This document shows, piece after piece, positions 1 through 7,668 of a DNA stretch of 51,534 bases (within the stretch, counting starts at the first letter, position 1; each line of letters begins with the position of its first letter). The notes below the pieces were generated by a model, which was not told the DNA's origin, made no database searches, and saw only the letters and a list, made by a program, of their open reading frames with translations. The stretch covers positions 1-51,534 of the forward strand of contig NZ_RRCH01000042.1 in the NCBI RefSeq assembly GCF_003862495.1, written 5' to 3'. A program made the translations under genes and the position numbers. The stretch comes from Halocatena pleomorpha (lineage in GTDB: Archaea; Halobacteriota; Halobacteria; Halobacteriales; Haloarculaceae).

Positions 1-13
1 TTTTTTGCCCCAT

Positions 14-59
14 CTTTTTTCCGGGAGTGGTGGCCGAAGGCCACCCGAGCGGAAAAAAG
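14..59. terminator. Long intergenic hairpin with A/T flanks
   Basis: An outer 10-bp perfect inverted repeat (14-23 with 50-59, six T then CCG against CGG then six A) encloses an inner 7-bp stem (29-35 with 39-45, loop GAA). It lies just upstream of the methionine aminopeptidase start. The T/A tracts make it look like a bidirectional terminator for the unseen upstream gene, but archaeal termination does not need hairpins, so the role is inferred. Confidence 0.4.
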
Positions 60-104
60 GTGGTAGAACACAACGCATATCCTCCGGTCGAACGGAAGAG
101 AACC

Positions 105-1001
105 ATGAGCGATGTCGACCTCACCGACGAACAGTACGAAAAACACCGGGAGGCCGGTCGGATCCTCGCGGAGGTTCGGGATGGGGCTGCCGACCGCGTT
201 GAGGTCGGCGCGAGTCACCTCGAAGTCGCCGAGTGGGCCGAAGAACGGATCCGAGAACTCGGCGGCGAGCCGGCATTTCCGGTCAACATCAGCGTCGATC
301 ACGAAGCCGCTCACGCAACACCCGCGATTGATGACGAAACCACGTTCGGTGAGGAAATGGTTAACCTCGACATCGGCGTGCACATCGATGGGTGGCTGGC
401 TGATACTGCGATCACTGTCGATCATTCCGGGAACGACGAGCTGAAAGAGGCTTCGGAGCAAGCCCTTGGGGCTGCGCTCGAAACGATTGAACCGGGCGTC
501 CACACCGGGGCGATTGGCGCCGAGATCGAGGACGTGATCAACGGCTACGGCTTCAACCCCGTCGTGAACCTCACCGGGCACGGACTCGGCCACTGGGAAC
601 AACACGTTCCGCCGAACATCCCCAATCGCGCCGTCGATTCCGGCGTCGAACTCGAAGTTGGCGACGTGGTCGCTGTCGAACCGTTCGCCACCGACGGCAG
701 CGGGAAGGTCAATGAGGGAGCCACCGAGGAGATTTTCGCGCTCGATCATGAACGGTCAGTCAGAAACCGTCGTGCCAGAACGGCGCTCGAACAGATCACA
801 GATCAGTTCAAAACGCTTCCGTTCGCCACCCGGTGGCTTGATGTCGACCGCGCCGAGATGGCCCTCCGGCGGTTGCAACGAGCGGACGTGGTTCACAGCT
901 ACCCCGTCCTCCAAGAGGACAACGGCAACCTCGTGAGTCAAAAAGAACACACGATCATCGTCACCGAGAACGGCTGTGAAGTGACGACTCGAACGCGCTG
1001 A
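105..1001 (+). CDS. map: Type II methionine aminopeptidase
   Basis: Removes the initiator methionine from new proteins in the cytoplasm; metallo-aminopeptidase of the pita-bread (M24A) fold, 298 residues, the normal archaeal size. The metal-ligand set is visible: Asp89 in DIGVHIDG, Asp100 in LADTAI, His159 in GHGLGHW, Glu192 in VEPFA and Glu281 in QKEHTI. The insert between about residues 195 and 265 is what separates type II (archaeal/eukaryotic) from type I enzymes. An in-frame ATG also exists at 27, but it overlaps the hairpin at 14-59, and protein-like acidic sequence (MSDVDLTDEQ) begins only at 105, so 105 is chosen. The next gene is convergent. Confidence 0.95.
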   Translation: MSDVDLTDEQYEKHREAGRILAEVRDGAADRVEVGASHLEVAEWAEERIRELGGEPAFPVNISVDHEAAHATPAIDDETTFGEEMVNLDIGVHIDGWLADTAITVDHSGNDELKEASEQALGAALETIEPGVHTGAIGAEIEDVINGYGFNPVVNLTGHGLGHWEQHVPPNIPNRAVDSGVELEVGDVVAVEPFATDGSGKVNEGATEEIFALDHERSVRNRRARTALEQITDQFKTLPFATRWLDVDRAEMALRRLQRADVVHSYPVLQEDNGNLVSQKEHTIIVTENGCEVTTRTR

Positions 1002-1016
1002 ATCGGTTATTTTGGT

Positions 1017-1232
1017 TCAGCCGAAAATCGGAGAGAACACCGGCACAGCCAGCGAAACGAACGAGCTGATCCCGAAGAGCCACAGCATTCCGGCGATGAG
1101 CGCCACGAGAACGACGACCTTGATCGCCAAGTTCATCAGGAACCGACCGACCAGCAACACGGCACCAACGACGACAAGCGTGATGAACGCGTCCGGAACG
1201 GTAAGCAACTGAAGTGGTAACACGTTGTTCAT
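1017..1232 (-). CDS. Small two-helix membrane protein
   Basis: 71 residues with two strongly hydrophobic stretches (about 11-30 and 34-65) and very few charged residues, so an integral membrane protein. No catalytic motif is visible and I do not recognise a named family; similar short hydrophobic ORFs are common in haloarchaea. A TATA-like TTTAA near 1257-1261 on this strand sits about 25 bases upstream of the ATG, which fits leaderless transcription. It is convergent with map (16 bases apart) and divergent from the ribonucleotide reductase gene. Confidence 0.7.
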   Translation of the reverse strand: MNNVLPLQLLTVPDAFITLVVVGAVLLVGRFLMNLAIKVVVLVALIAGMLWLFGISSFVSLAVPVFSPIFG

Positions 1233-1607
1233 GATTGGGCCACAGTATCCTGCTAGTTAAATCATACCACTATGGACGAGCACGCGGACGAAATACATTC
1301 GATTGCCGATCGATTCATCACTTCAATATCCTGATTAAACCCCGAATCATTTCCCCTCCAATCAGTCTCCCTGCCAGTGATTAGTAGACGTAAGGTTCAC
1401 TTTCACTCCGGTCTAAGAACCGTTATTGGGACGGGCACGAAGGAACTCAAACGTGCAGCCCAAGACCCGGAGAGATATATGTGATCATATTATCACATGC
1501 GACCTGAGCCGTAGCGTTGAAATGAGTTGCAATCGGACTCGCCTTTCATCGATGACTCGAAACGGAGACCAACAGGCCACCACACGAACCCGCACGGAGT
1601 GTACAGT
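1233..1607. other. Intergenic region upstream of nrdJ
   Basis: 375 bases between two divergent starts. It holds the promoter of the small membrane protein (1257-1261 region) and, nearer nrdJ, an AT-rich stretch with a 20-base imperfect palindrome at 1479-1498. I see no further ORF with haloarchaeal codon use and no cobalamin riboswitch (no recognisable B12-box), although the downstream enzyme is expected to use cobalamin. Confidence 0.5.
1479..1498 (+). promoter_or_regulatory. Inverted repeat, probable operator of nrdJ
   Basis: ATGTGAT, six spacer bases, ATCACAT: a perfect 7-bp inverted repeat about 110 bases before the nrdJ start. It overlaps an AT-rich, TATA-like stretch (GATATATG at 1474-1481), so a bound repressor would block the basal transcription machinery. 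It does not match the bacterial NrdR box consensus as I know it. Regulator unknown. Confidence 0.45.
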
Positions 1608-4600
1608 ATGAGCCAGCCACACCAGTCTGCGGAAGAGATCACGCTTCCGATCAAGCGGACCGAAGAGGAAACACTCGAAGGCCGGATGACCGAAAACGCG
1701 TACAACAACATCCTGCCTGCGCGCTATCTCCGCAAGGACGCGGAGGGTGCGCCGATCGAGACCCAAGAGGAACTGTTCGAGCGGATCGCAAAGAACATCG
1801 CACTAGCCGAAGCGGTGTTCGAAAGCGACCGACAGGGGATCGATATCACCGTCCAACCCGACCAGCTGAAACCTGATCACCCCCGCCGTGACGAACTCGC
1901 CGCCGAGGTGTTCGGTGCCGGTGTGACAGCCGACGACGACACCGAAACCCCGCTCTCTGTCTACAACGTCAACAAATTCGCGTACGATACGGTTGTCCCC
2001 GAACTCCCCACCGAGATCGCGGATCACGTCGAGTCCATGACCGACACGTTCCGTGAGCTGATGGAACGACTCGCGTTCATCCCGAACTCCCCGACGATCA
2101 TGAACGCCGGGGACGAACTTCAACAGCTCTCTGCTTGTTTCGTGATGTCGCCAGACGACGACCTGACAAACATTCATGAAACAGCAAAGAATGCCGCAGA
2201 AGTCTTCCAGTCAGGCGGCGGGTGCGGGTATGCGTTCTGGCAGCTGAGACCGTACGGCGACCCCGTTGGCTCGACCGGCGGCATCGCCTCGGGTCCGATT
2301 ACCTTTATGCGGACGTACGACCAGCTGTGTGAGACGATTGCCCAAGGTGGCACCCGCCGGGGCGCACAGATGGGCGTCATGCGCGTCTCCCACCCTGATG
2401 TGATCGAGTTCATCCATTCGAAGAACAAGGACGTTTCGTTGGCCCACTGTCTCCGCTTGAACGATCCCGACGACTACACCTACACCTCCTTTTCTGAGGC
2501 ACTCGAAGAGGCTCGCGGACTGATTGATGAGGAGGGCCGCGTGCCCAAACACCTCCGCAACGCCGTCGAAGGCCATCTTTCGAACTTCAACATCTCCGTC
2601 GGCGTTACGGACGAGTTCATGGAAGCGCTGTACGCGGACGAGGAATTCACGTTCACCAATCCCCGCACAGAAGAGCCACACATCGCCACCGCCGAAACCA
2701 AAGAGATGTACGAGCGGTACGATCTCGGCGAGCACATCGAGATCGGTGAAGAGCTGTCGATCCCTGCCGAACTCATCTGGGAGCGCATCATCGAGGGTGC
2801 ACACGAAAACGGCGAACCCGGCGTGATCTACCTCGAACGGGTGAATAAACAACACTCATTCGACGTGGAAGAACACCCAGACCACGAGATTTTAGCAACA
2901 AACCCGTGTGGTGAACAACCGTTGGAGGAGTACGAAGCGTGCAACCTCGGGCACATCAACCTCTCGACGCTCGCGGCGCGGAACGCACCCGACTGGCGGG
3001 TATGGTCACAAAACCACGCGAACGACTACGACTCACAGGCGGCAGCGGTCGAGGCGTTCTTAGAAGAAGCGATCGACACAGCGGAGTTCGACCGGCGGAT
3101 CGAGTTGGGCACCCGCTTTTTGGAGAACGTGGTGACGATGTCCGACTTCCCCGTCACGGAGATCGAGGAGAAGGTCCGAGAGATGCGCAAGATCGGACTC
3201 GGCATCATGGGGCTGGCACAGCTGTACATTCAGCTCGGTATCCGATACGGTTCGGACATCGGCAACGAGGTCGCCCGCCAGCTCATGATCCACATCAACC
3301 ACCACTCGAAACAGACGTCGCACGAGTTGGCCACAGAACGCGGAAGCTTTGCGGAATGGGGCGATTCCAAATACGCCGACCCGCTCGAATACCAAGAGTG
3401 GTTCGAACACCAGACGGGAGAGTCCGCCGAGGAGTGGGCGGATGGATTCCCGATCCGGAACCACAACACGGTGACGATCGCGCCAACCGGCACAACGTCG
3501 ATGGTCGGAAACACCACAGGCGGCTGTGAGCCAATCTACAACGTCGCCTACTACAAGAACGTTTCAGACGACGTGCAAGGTGATGAGATGCTCGTGGAGT
3601 TCGACGACTATTTCCTTCGCGTGTTAGAGGCCAACGACATCGATGTCGACGCCGTCAAGGCTGAAGCGACCGAGCAGATGGCGAGCAACACGTTCGACGG
3701 CGTGCGTTCGCTGACAACGGTGCCCGACGCCATCAGCGAACTGTTCGTCATCACCGCGGATGTCTCCGCTAAACAGCACGCGGCCGTCCAGTGTGCCTGC
3801 CAAAACGGAGTGGATTCATCGATCTCGAAGACGGTGAACGCTCCGAACGACTCCACGATGGCCGACGCAAAGGAAGTCTTCGAGTACATTTACGATCACG
3901 GCGGCAAAGGCGTCACGTACTACCGAGACGGAACACGCTCAAAGCAGGTGTTGACCACACGAGCCGACAACGCGGAGTTTGCCGACGAGCGCGAGGCCGC
4001 AGCGACGATCGTTGAGCAGATCCACGAGGTGTTCGGAGATGTCGAAGCGTTCCTCGATAACGAGGACGTGCGGGAGAAATTCGAAACCGATATCGAGGAG
4101 CTGTTAAAGGGACAGGCTGGTGGTGCATACGCGCGCGAACGGCCCCGGCCGGACGTGCTGTACGGTGTGACCCAGCGCATCGACACCGGCTACGGCAAGA
4201 TGTACGTCAACATCAACGAAGACGAGAACGGCGAGCCGTTCGAGCTGTTCGCCACGATCGGCAACTCCGGTGGCTTTACAGCGTCGTTCACTGAAGGGCT
4301 GGCAAAAACGATCAGCTACGCGCTGCGTTCGGGCGTCGATCCCCACGAGATTGCCGAAGATCTTCAGGGAATCCGGAGTCCAAAGGTCGCGTGGGACAAA
4401 GGCGAGCAGATCAACTCTATTCCCGACGCGATCGGCGTCGCAATGCGGCGATATCTCGACGACGAGATCAGCAAACCCTACCCACAACAGCAACAGTTGA
4501 CGGAAGTCGCTGAATCGGCTACCGAGACTGACGACCGATCGGCCGACGTCGACACGCAATCGCTCATCGACGCCGGGGAAAGTCCGGAATGCCCCGACTG

Positions 4601-4670
4601 TGGTTCTATGTCGTTGTACTTCAGCGAAGGCTGCAAAACCTGTGAAAACTGCGGCTGGTCGGAGTGTTGA
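1608..4670 (+). CDS. nrdJ: Adenosylcobalamin-dependent (class II) ribonucleoside-diphosphate reductase
   Basis: Reduces ribonucleotides to deoxyribonucleotides using a cobalamin-generated thiyl radical; oxygen-independent. 1020 residues. Visible hallmarks are SACF (Cys177, one of the redox pair), the glycine-rich GGGCGYAFWQLR and STGG...GPITFMR barrel segments, NPCGEQPL (Cys434, the expected radical-site cysteine), APTGTTSM, and a C-terminal zinc-ribbon-like tail with CPDC and CKTCENC that is thought to shuttle reducing equivalents. No intein is present, although reductase genes in halophiles often carry one. An upstream in-frame ATG at 1527 adds 27 residues rich in Arg/Thr/His that do not look like this protein; 1608 (MSQPHQSAEE) is preferred. 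Single-gene unit. Confidence 0.95.
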   Translation: MSQPHQSAEEITLPIKRTEEETLEGRMTENAYNNILPARYLRKDAEGAPIETQEELFERIAKNIALAEAVFESDRQGIDITVQPDQLKPDHPRRDELAAEVFGAGVTADDDTETPLSVYNVNKFAYDTVVPELPTEIADHVESMTDTFRELMERLAFIPNSPTIMNAGDELQQLSACFVMSPDDDLTNIHETAKNAAEVFQSGGGCGYAFWQLRPYGDPVGSTGGIASGPITFMRTYDQLCETIAQGGTRRGAQMGVMRVSHPDVIEFIHSKNKDVSLAHCLRLNDPDDYTYTSFSEALEEARGLIDEEGRVPKHLRNAVEGHLSNFNISVGVTDEFMEALYADEEFTFTNPRTEEPHIATAETKEMYERYDLGEHIEIGEELSIPAELIWERIIEGAHENGEPGVIYLERVNKQHSFDVEEHPDHEILATNPCGEQPLEEYEACNLGHINLSTLAARNAPDWRVWSQNHANDYDSQAAAVEAFLEEAIDTAEFDRRIELGTRFLENVVTMSDFPVTEIEEKVREMRKIGLGIMGLAQLYIQLGIRYGSDIGNEVARQLMIHINHHSKQTSHELATERGSFAEWGDSKYADPLEYQEWFEHQTGESAEEWADGFPIRNHNTVTIAPTGTTSMVGNTTGGCEPIYNVAYYKNVSDDVQGDEMLVEFDDYFLRVLEANDIDVDAVKAEATEQMASNTFDGVRSLTTVPDAISELFVITADVSAKQHAAVQCACQNGVDSSISKTVNAPNDSTMADAKEVFEYIYDHGGKGVTYYRDGTRSKQVLTTRADNAEFADEREAAATIVEQIHEVFGDVEAFLDNEDVREKFETDIEELLKGQAGGAYARERPRPDVLYGVTQRIDTGYGKMYVNINEDENGEPFELFATIGNSGGFTASFTEGLAKTISYALRSGVDPHEIAEDLQGIRSPKVAWDKGEQINSIPDAIGVAMRRYLDDEISKPYPQQQQLTEVAESATETDDRSADVDTQSLIDAGESPECPDCGSMSLYFSEGCKTCENCGWSEC

Positions 4671-4759
4671 ACCGCGGTAAGCCGAACTAGCGCGATCATC
4701 ACACTAACTCGGGGGATCCCGATCGAAAGCGTTTGTTCGTCAGTTCTCCTACCCTAGCT

Positions 4760-4873
4760 ATGAACGGCGGACGACCGTGTCCGATCTGTGACCGCCCGAT
4801 GACCCACCGCCACTGTAAGTACGTCTGTTCACAACACGGCGTCATCTACGACTGTTCTGATACGTTCTGGTGA
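4760..4873 (+). CDS. 37-residue zinc-finger micro-protein
   Basis: A very short ORF starting MNGGRPCPICDRPMTHRHC. It has CPIC, an HRHC segment, and two further Cys (VCSQHG and YDCSD), so four or more Cys/His ligands fit a single zinc site. It resembles the conserved haloarchaeal class of tiny CPxCG-type zinc-finger proteins (I recall an annotation of the HVO_2523 type, not verified). The reading frame is supported by codon use and by the conserved-looking tail DCSDTFW. It sits alone between nrdJ and the P450 gene. Function unknown; protein or nucleic-acid binding is plausible. Confidence 0.75.
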   Translation: MNGGRPCPICDRPMTHRHCKYVCSQHGVIYDCSDTFW

Positions 4874-4934
4874 GACCACACGCGGGTTGACCCCACCGCC
4901 GCCCACCCCCCGAACAACCAAAAAACCTACAAAA

Positions 4935-4952
4935 TGACTGAACGTTCATTCA
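4935..4952 (+). promoter_or_regulatory. TetR-type palindromic operator before P450 gene
   Basis: A perfect 10-bp palindrome TGAACGTTCA (4939-4948) extends to TGAcTGAACGTTCAtTCA, with one mismatched pair. It ends 5 bases before the P450 ATG and lies between a TATA-like stretch (about 4919-4931) and the start. The TGAnTGA...TCAnTCA form is typical of TetR/AcrR-family operators. In this position a bound regulator would block transcription. No TetR gene is in the window, so the regulator is encoded elsewhere. Confidence 0.55.
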
Positions 4953-4956
4953 ATAG

Positions 4957-6159
4957 ATGTCGTCTTCCAATTCGGAGGCTCCGCTCACAGCGCCACCGAC
5001 CGCAATCAGTGATCGAGAAAGTCAGCTCGATCCGTTCGACTGGTACGCCGAGATGCGACAGAACAACCCCGTTCGATACGATGAGCGGCGGCAGACGTGG
5101 GATGTCTTCCGGTATGAAGAGGTTGATCGCGTGCTCCGCGATCACGAGACGTTTTCGTCCGATCTCACCACGGCTACCGTCCAGCCACGAGGAAGAGACG
5201 ACGATTCAGGCGTTCTGACGATGCTCAGGGCCGATCCGCCGGAGCACGGGCGGCTTCGGGAGTTCGTCAACGAACGGTTCCAGCCAGGGGCGATCCGCAC
5301 GAATCGCGTACGGATCGAGGAGTTGACTGCCAAGCAACTGGCGCAGATCGAAGACAACGACCGGATTGACGTGGTTTCCGATCTCGCCTATCCACTTCCC
5401 GTCTCGGTCATCGCTGAATTGCTCGGGATTCCCATCGACCGCCGCGACCAGTTCAAACAGTGGTCGGACGCAATTGTCGCGCGTGCTCCGGAGGATACCG
5501 ACGCCCACACCGCAGTCCAGCAACGGCGATCGGACGCATGGACAGAGATGCGAACATATTTTTCTAAGCTAATCGAGGAGCGGAAAAACGGTACGCGCGA
5601 CGATCTCATCACTCTCGCAGCGACGGCAACGGAACTCGACCGGGATGAGACGATTGGGTTTTGCATCCTCCTGCTCATCGCCGGCAACGTGACGACGACG
5701 AATCTCATCACGAACGCCGTTTGGTGTTTCGAGGAGCACGACGTGACCGAACGAATCCGTGCCGGTGAGATCGATCGCGCACAAGCGATCGAGGAAGTAC
5801 TTCGTTACCGATCGCCGGTGCAGATGGTTCGTCGTGTCGCAACCGAAGATGTCGAACTCGGTGGACGACAGATCACGGCGGGCGAGCGAGTGACGCCGTG
5901 GGTCGGTTCCGCGAACCGTGATCCGGAGATGTTCGACGCCCCCGCGGCGTTCCGGCCGGAACGCCGCCCTAATCCACATCTCGCGTTCGGACGGGGGATT
6001 CACTTCTGTCTGGGCGCTCCACTCGCGCGTGTCGAAGCCGACGTTGTACTCGGTGCACTCCTCGATCGCTTCTCGACGATCGAACCGGATCTGACCGATC
6101 GAACGCCGCGACCGACGTTTCATGGACTCATGACCCTCCCGTGTGCAGTCGAGCGGTGA
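4957..6159 (+). CDS. Cytochrome P450
   Basis: A 400-residue soluble class I-type P450 monooxygenase that will need separate electron donors (ferredoxin and a reductase). The heme-binding loop is AFGRGIHFCLGAPLA with Cys351 as thiolate ligand, the K-helix motif is Glu280-V-L-Arg283, and the I-helix reads LLIAGNVTTTN. In the I-helix the acidic residue of the usual acid-alcohol pair is Val245, followed by Thr246, which is unusual for a proton-relay P450. No membrane anchor. Substrate unknown; carotenoid, terpenoid or fatty-acid oxidation are all possible. The start at 4957 follows the TetR-like operator directly. Confidence 0.93.
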   Translation: MSSSNSEAPLTAPPTAISDRESQLDPFDWYAEMRQNNPVRYDERRQTWDVFRYEEVDRVLRDHETFSSDLTTATVQPRGRDDDSGVLTMLRADPPEHGRLREFVNERFQPGAIRTNRVRIEELTAKQLAQIEDNDRIDVVSDLAYPLPVSVIAELLGIPIDRRDQFKQWSDAIVARAPEDTDAHTAVQQRRSDAWTEMRTYFSKLIEERKNGTRDDLITLAATATELDRDETIGFCILLLIAGNVTTTNLITNAVWCFEEHDVTERIRAGEIDRAQAIEEVLRYRSPVQMVRRVATEDVELGGRQITAGERVTPWVGSANRDPEMFDAPAAFRPERRPNPHLAFGRGIHFCLGAPLARVEADVVLGALLDRFSTIEPDLTDRTPRPTFHGLMTLPCAVER

Positions 6160-6207
6160 GACAGGACAAGCACACAGAGTTATTCACCTCCAGGAGATAG
6201 GAGGGGT

Positions 6208-6564
6208 GTGACCGACGATCCGGTCGAACTCGGCGTTCAACTGCTCGAACGACTTGAGCACGCGGAGCTGTCGCTGGCTGAAACCATCGATCGGCTGGAG
6301 ACGATCACGAGCCATCCCGCCACGACGCGCGAAATCCTCGAAACCGCTCAATCTCGGGGCGTGATCGATCGAGACGGGGACACCGTCACGCCGACTGAGG
6401 GCCAGTTTCTCCGGTTCCAGAGCGAGGTGGTTACAAAAGACGGAGAGTTCACCTGCCGGCGGTGTGGCGCAACCCTTTCGACAGGCCATTTCATGCGACT
6501 CCCCGCCGGGGACCACGGTCCCTTTGGCTCGACCTGCATCCGAAAAGTCACCGGACGGGAGTAA
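6208..6564 (+). CDS. Small zinc-ribbon protein (DUF5830-like)
   Basis: 118 residues from a GTG preceded by AGGAGATAGGAGG, a clear Shine-Dalgarno sequence that decides the start. The N-terminal half is helical (LLERLEHAELSLAETIDRLE) and looks like a winged-helix unit; the C-terminal part carries CRRCGATL and a downstream Cys (GSTCIRKV), suggesting a zinc site. I recall this as a haloarchaeal family annotated DUF5830, from memory only. It follows the P450 gene by 48 bases on the same strand but has its own ribosome site. Probable DNA-, RNA- or protein-binding role; not established. Confidence 0.8.
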   Translation: MTDDPVELGVQLLERLEHAELSLAETIDRLETITSHPATTREILETAQSRGVIDRDGDTVTPTEGQFLRFQSEVVTKDGEFTCRRCGATLSTGHFMRLPAGDHGPFGSTCIRKVTGRE

Positions 6565-6619
6565 GGAGATGGCTCGACATAGGAAGGTTAAAGAGGAGGA
6601 GTGTGATAAGAGCAAGTGA

Positions 6620-6759
6620 GCCCGGGTGGCTTAGCTGGACATAGCGCCGCACTCATAGGGTCACGAGACCGTGCGGTACCAACCCGCATCCCTGAGGTCG
6701 TGCCGAGGCCTCGTACCTGGGATATGCGGAGATCGTGGGTTCGGAGCCCACCCCGGGCA
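6620..6759 (+). tRNA. tRNA-Met(CAT), elongator, with intron
   Basis: Acceptor stem 6620-6626 pairs with 6752-6758 (discriminator A6759), with a good D arm (A14, G18G19, A21 present) and T arm 6735-6751 with loop TTCGGAG. The anticodon stem CCGCA (6647-6651) pairs with TGCGG (6725-6729); the loop is C-T-CAT-A-A once 66 bases (6658-6723) are removed. The intron therefore sits at the canonical position after base 37, as known for haloarchaeal elongator tRNA-Met. A TATA-like GGTTAAAG lies at 6586-6593. No C/D guide boxes are evident in the intron apart from isolated CTGA. No CCA is encoded. Confidence 0.95.
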
Positions 6760-6901
6760 TTGCGTCCCGCGTTCGTTTTCTGGAACTGTCGCTCGAAGAC
6801 ACCGAATGCGCTGAATTGATTCCAGTAGGTATTAATAACAATAAATAACCGGCAACACCCTCAATTGTGAATCGGTCTCATTTGTACTGGGGGATGATAT
6901 C

Positions 6902-7639
6902 ATGACTCATCAACAGGTCAGTCGAACGATCACTCGGAGGGGATTTCTCGCGGGACTCGGGGCCGCCAGCGTCACGGCAGCTGGCATTACGGGGATCGGT
7001 AGCGCTGCGCCAGCGAGCGACCGCTCACCAGTGCTCATGGTCCACGGCTTTCTCGATTCCAGGAGGACGCCGTGGTGGGACATCACCACGCATCGACTAC
7101 AAGAGATCGGCTACACAGACGATGAGTTGTACCTGTTGCGTCTCGGCGCGCTCGGCACGACAGTCGATTCACCAACGGTGTACGCTGAGGAGGTAACAGC
7201 AAAGCTCCAATCCATGAGCACCGATCACGGTAGCGATGTCGACATCATCGCTCATTCGATGGGAGGACTCGATTCCCGGTGGGCGATCGAAAAGATGGGA
7301 GCCGATCAGTACGTCGATTCGCTCATCACACTCGGCACGCCTCACCAAGGGACGTACGTCGCGTATCTCGCGTACATCACACCCGGCGGTCGGGACATGA
7401 TACCGGGCAGTGACTTCCTACGGGAACTGAACGACGGACAGCTCGCAGAAAGCGTCGACTACACGGCGCTTTGGTCGAATTTTGACGAACTGATCACACC
7501 CGACGAGTACGCGATGCTCCCAAGCCCGGAGTGTGAATCGGTTTCCAGCGCACGAAACGTCTTCATTCCGTACAAAGGCCACATCCAACTCGCCTTGGAT
7601 GAGGCGGTGTTCGAGGCGTACGCACCGTCTCTTGGGTGA
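6902..7639 (+). CDS. Tat-exported alpha/beta-hydrolase, lipase/esterase-like
   Basis: 245 residues. The N-terminus TITRRGFLAGLGAAS is a twin-arginine signal, followed by an Ala-rich region that is likely cleaved near SAAPAS, so the enzyme is exported folded. The mature part opens with SPVLMVHGF (oxyanion region) and has the nucleophile elbow AHSMGG with Ser119; the C-terminal His is probably His227 in KGHIQL. The triacylglycerol-lipase-like fold would hydrolyse lipid or small esters outside the cell; the substrate is not readable. It follows the tRNA gene with about 140 bases between, which include an AT-rich promoter-like TATTAATAACAATAAATA. Confidence 0.85.
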   Translation: MTHQQVSRTITRRGFLAGLGAASVTAAGITGIGSAAPASDRSPVLMVHGFLDSRRTPWWDITTHRLQEIGYTDDELYLLRLGALGTTVDSPTVYAEEVTAKLQSMSTDHGSDVDIIAHSMGGLDSRWAIEKMGADQYVDSLITLGTPHQGTYVAYLAYITPGGRDMIPGSDFLRELNDGQLAESVDYTALWSNFDELITPDEYAMLPSPECESVSSARNVFIPYKGHIQLALDEAVFEAYAPSLG

Positions 7640-7668
7640 GCATCGCTGTGTGATGATCGCTACGTCGT

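Noticed and set aside
1233-1607. Possible cobalamin riboswitch before nrdJ
   Set aside because: No B12-box or characteristic peripheral stems seen; such switches are also rare in haloarchaea.
6658-6723. C/D-box guide RNA inside the tRNA-Met intron
   Set aside because: Only an isolated CTGA is present; there is no matching C box (RTGATGA) at the right spacing.
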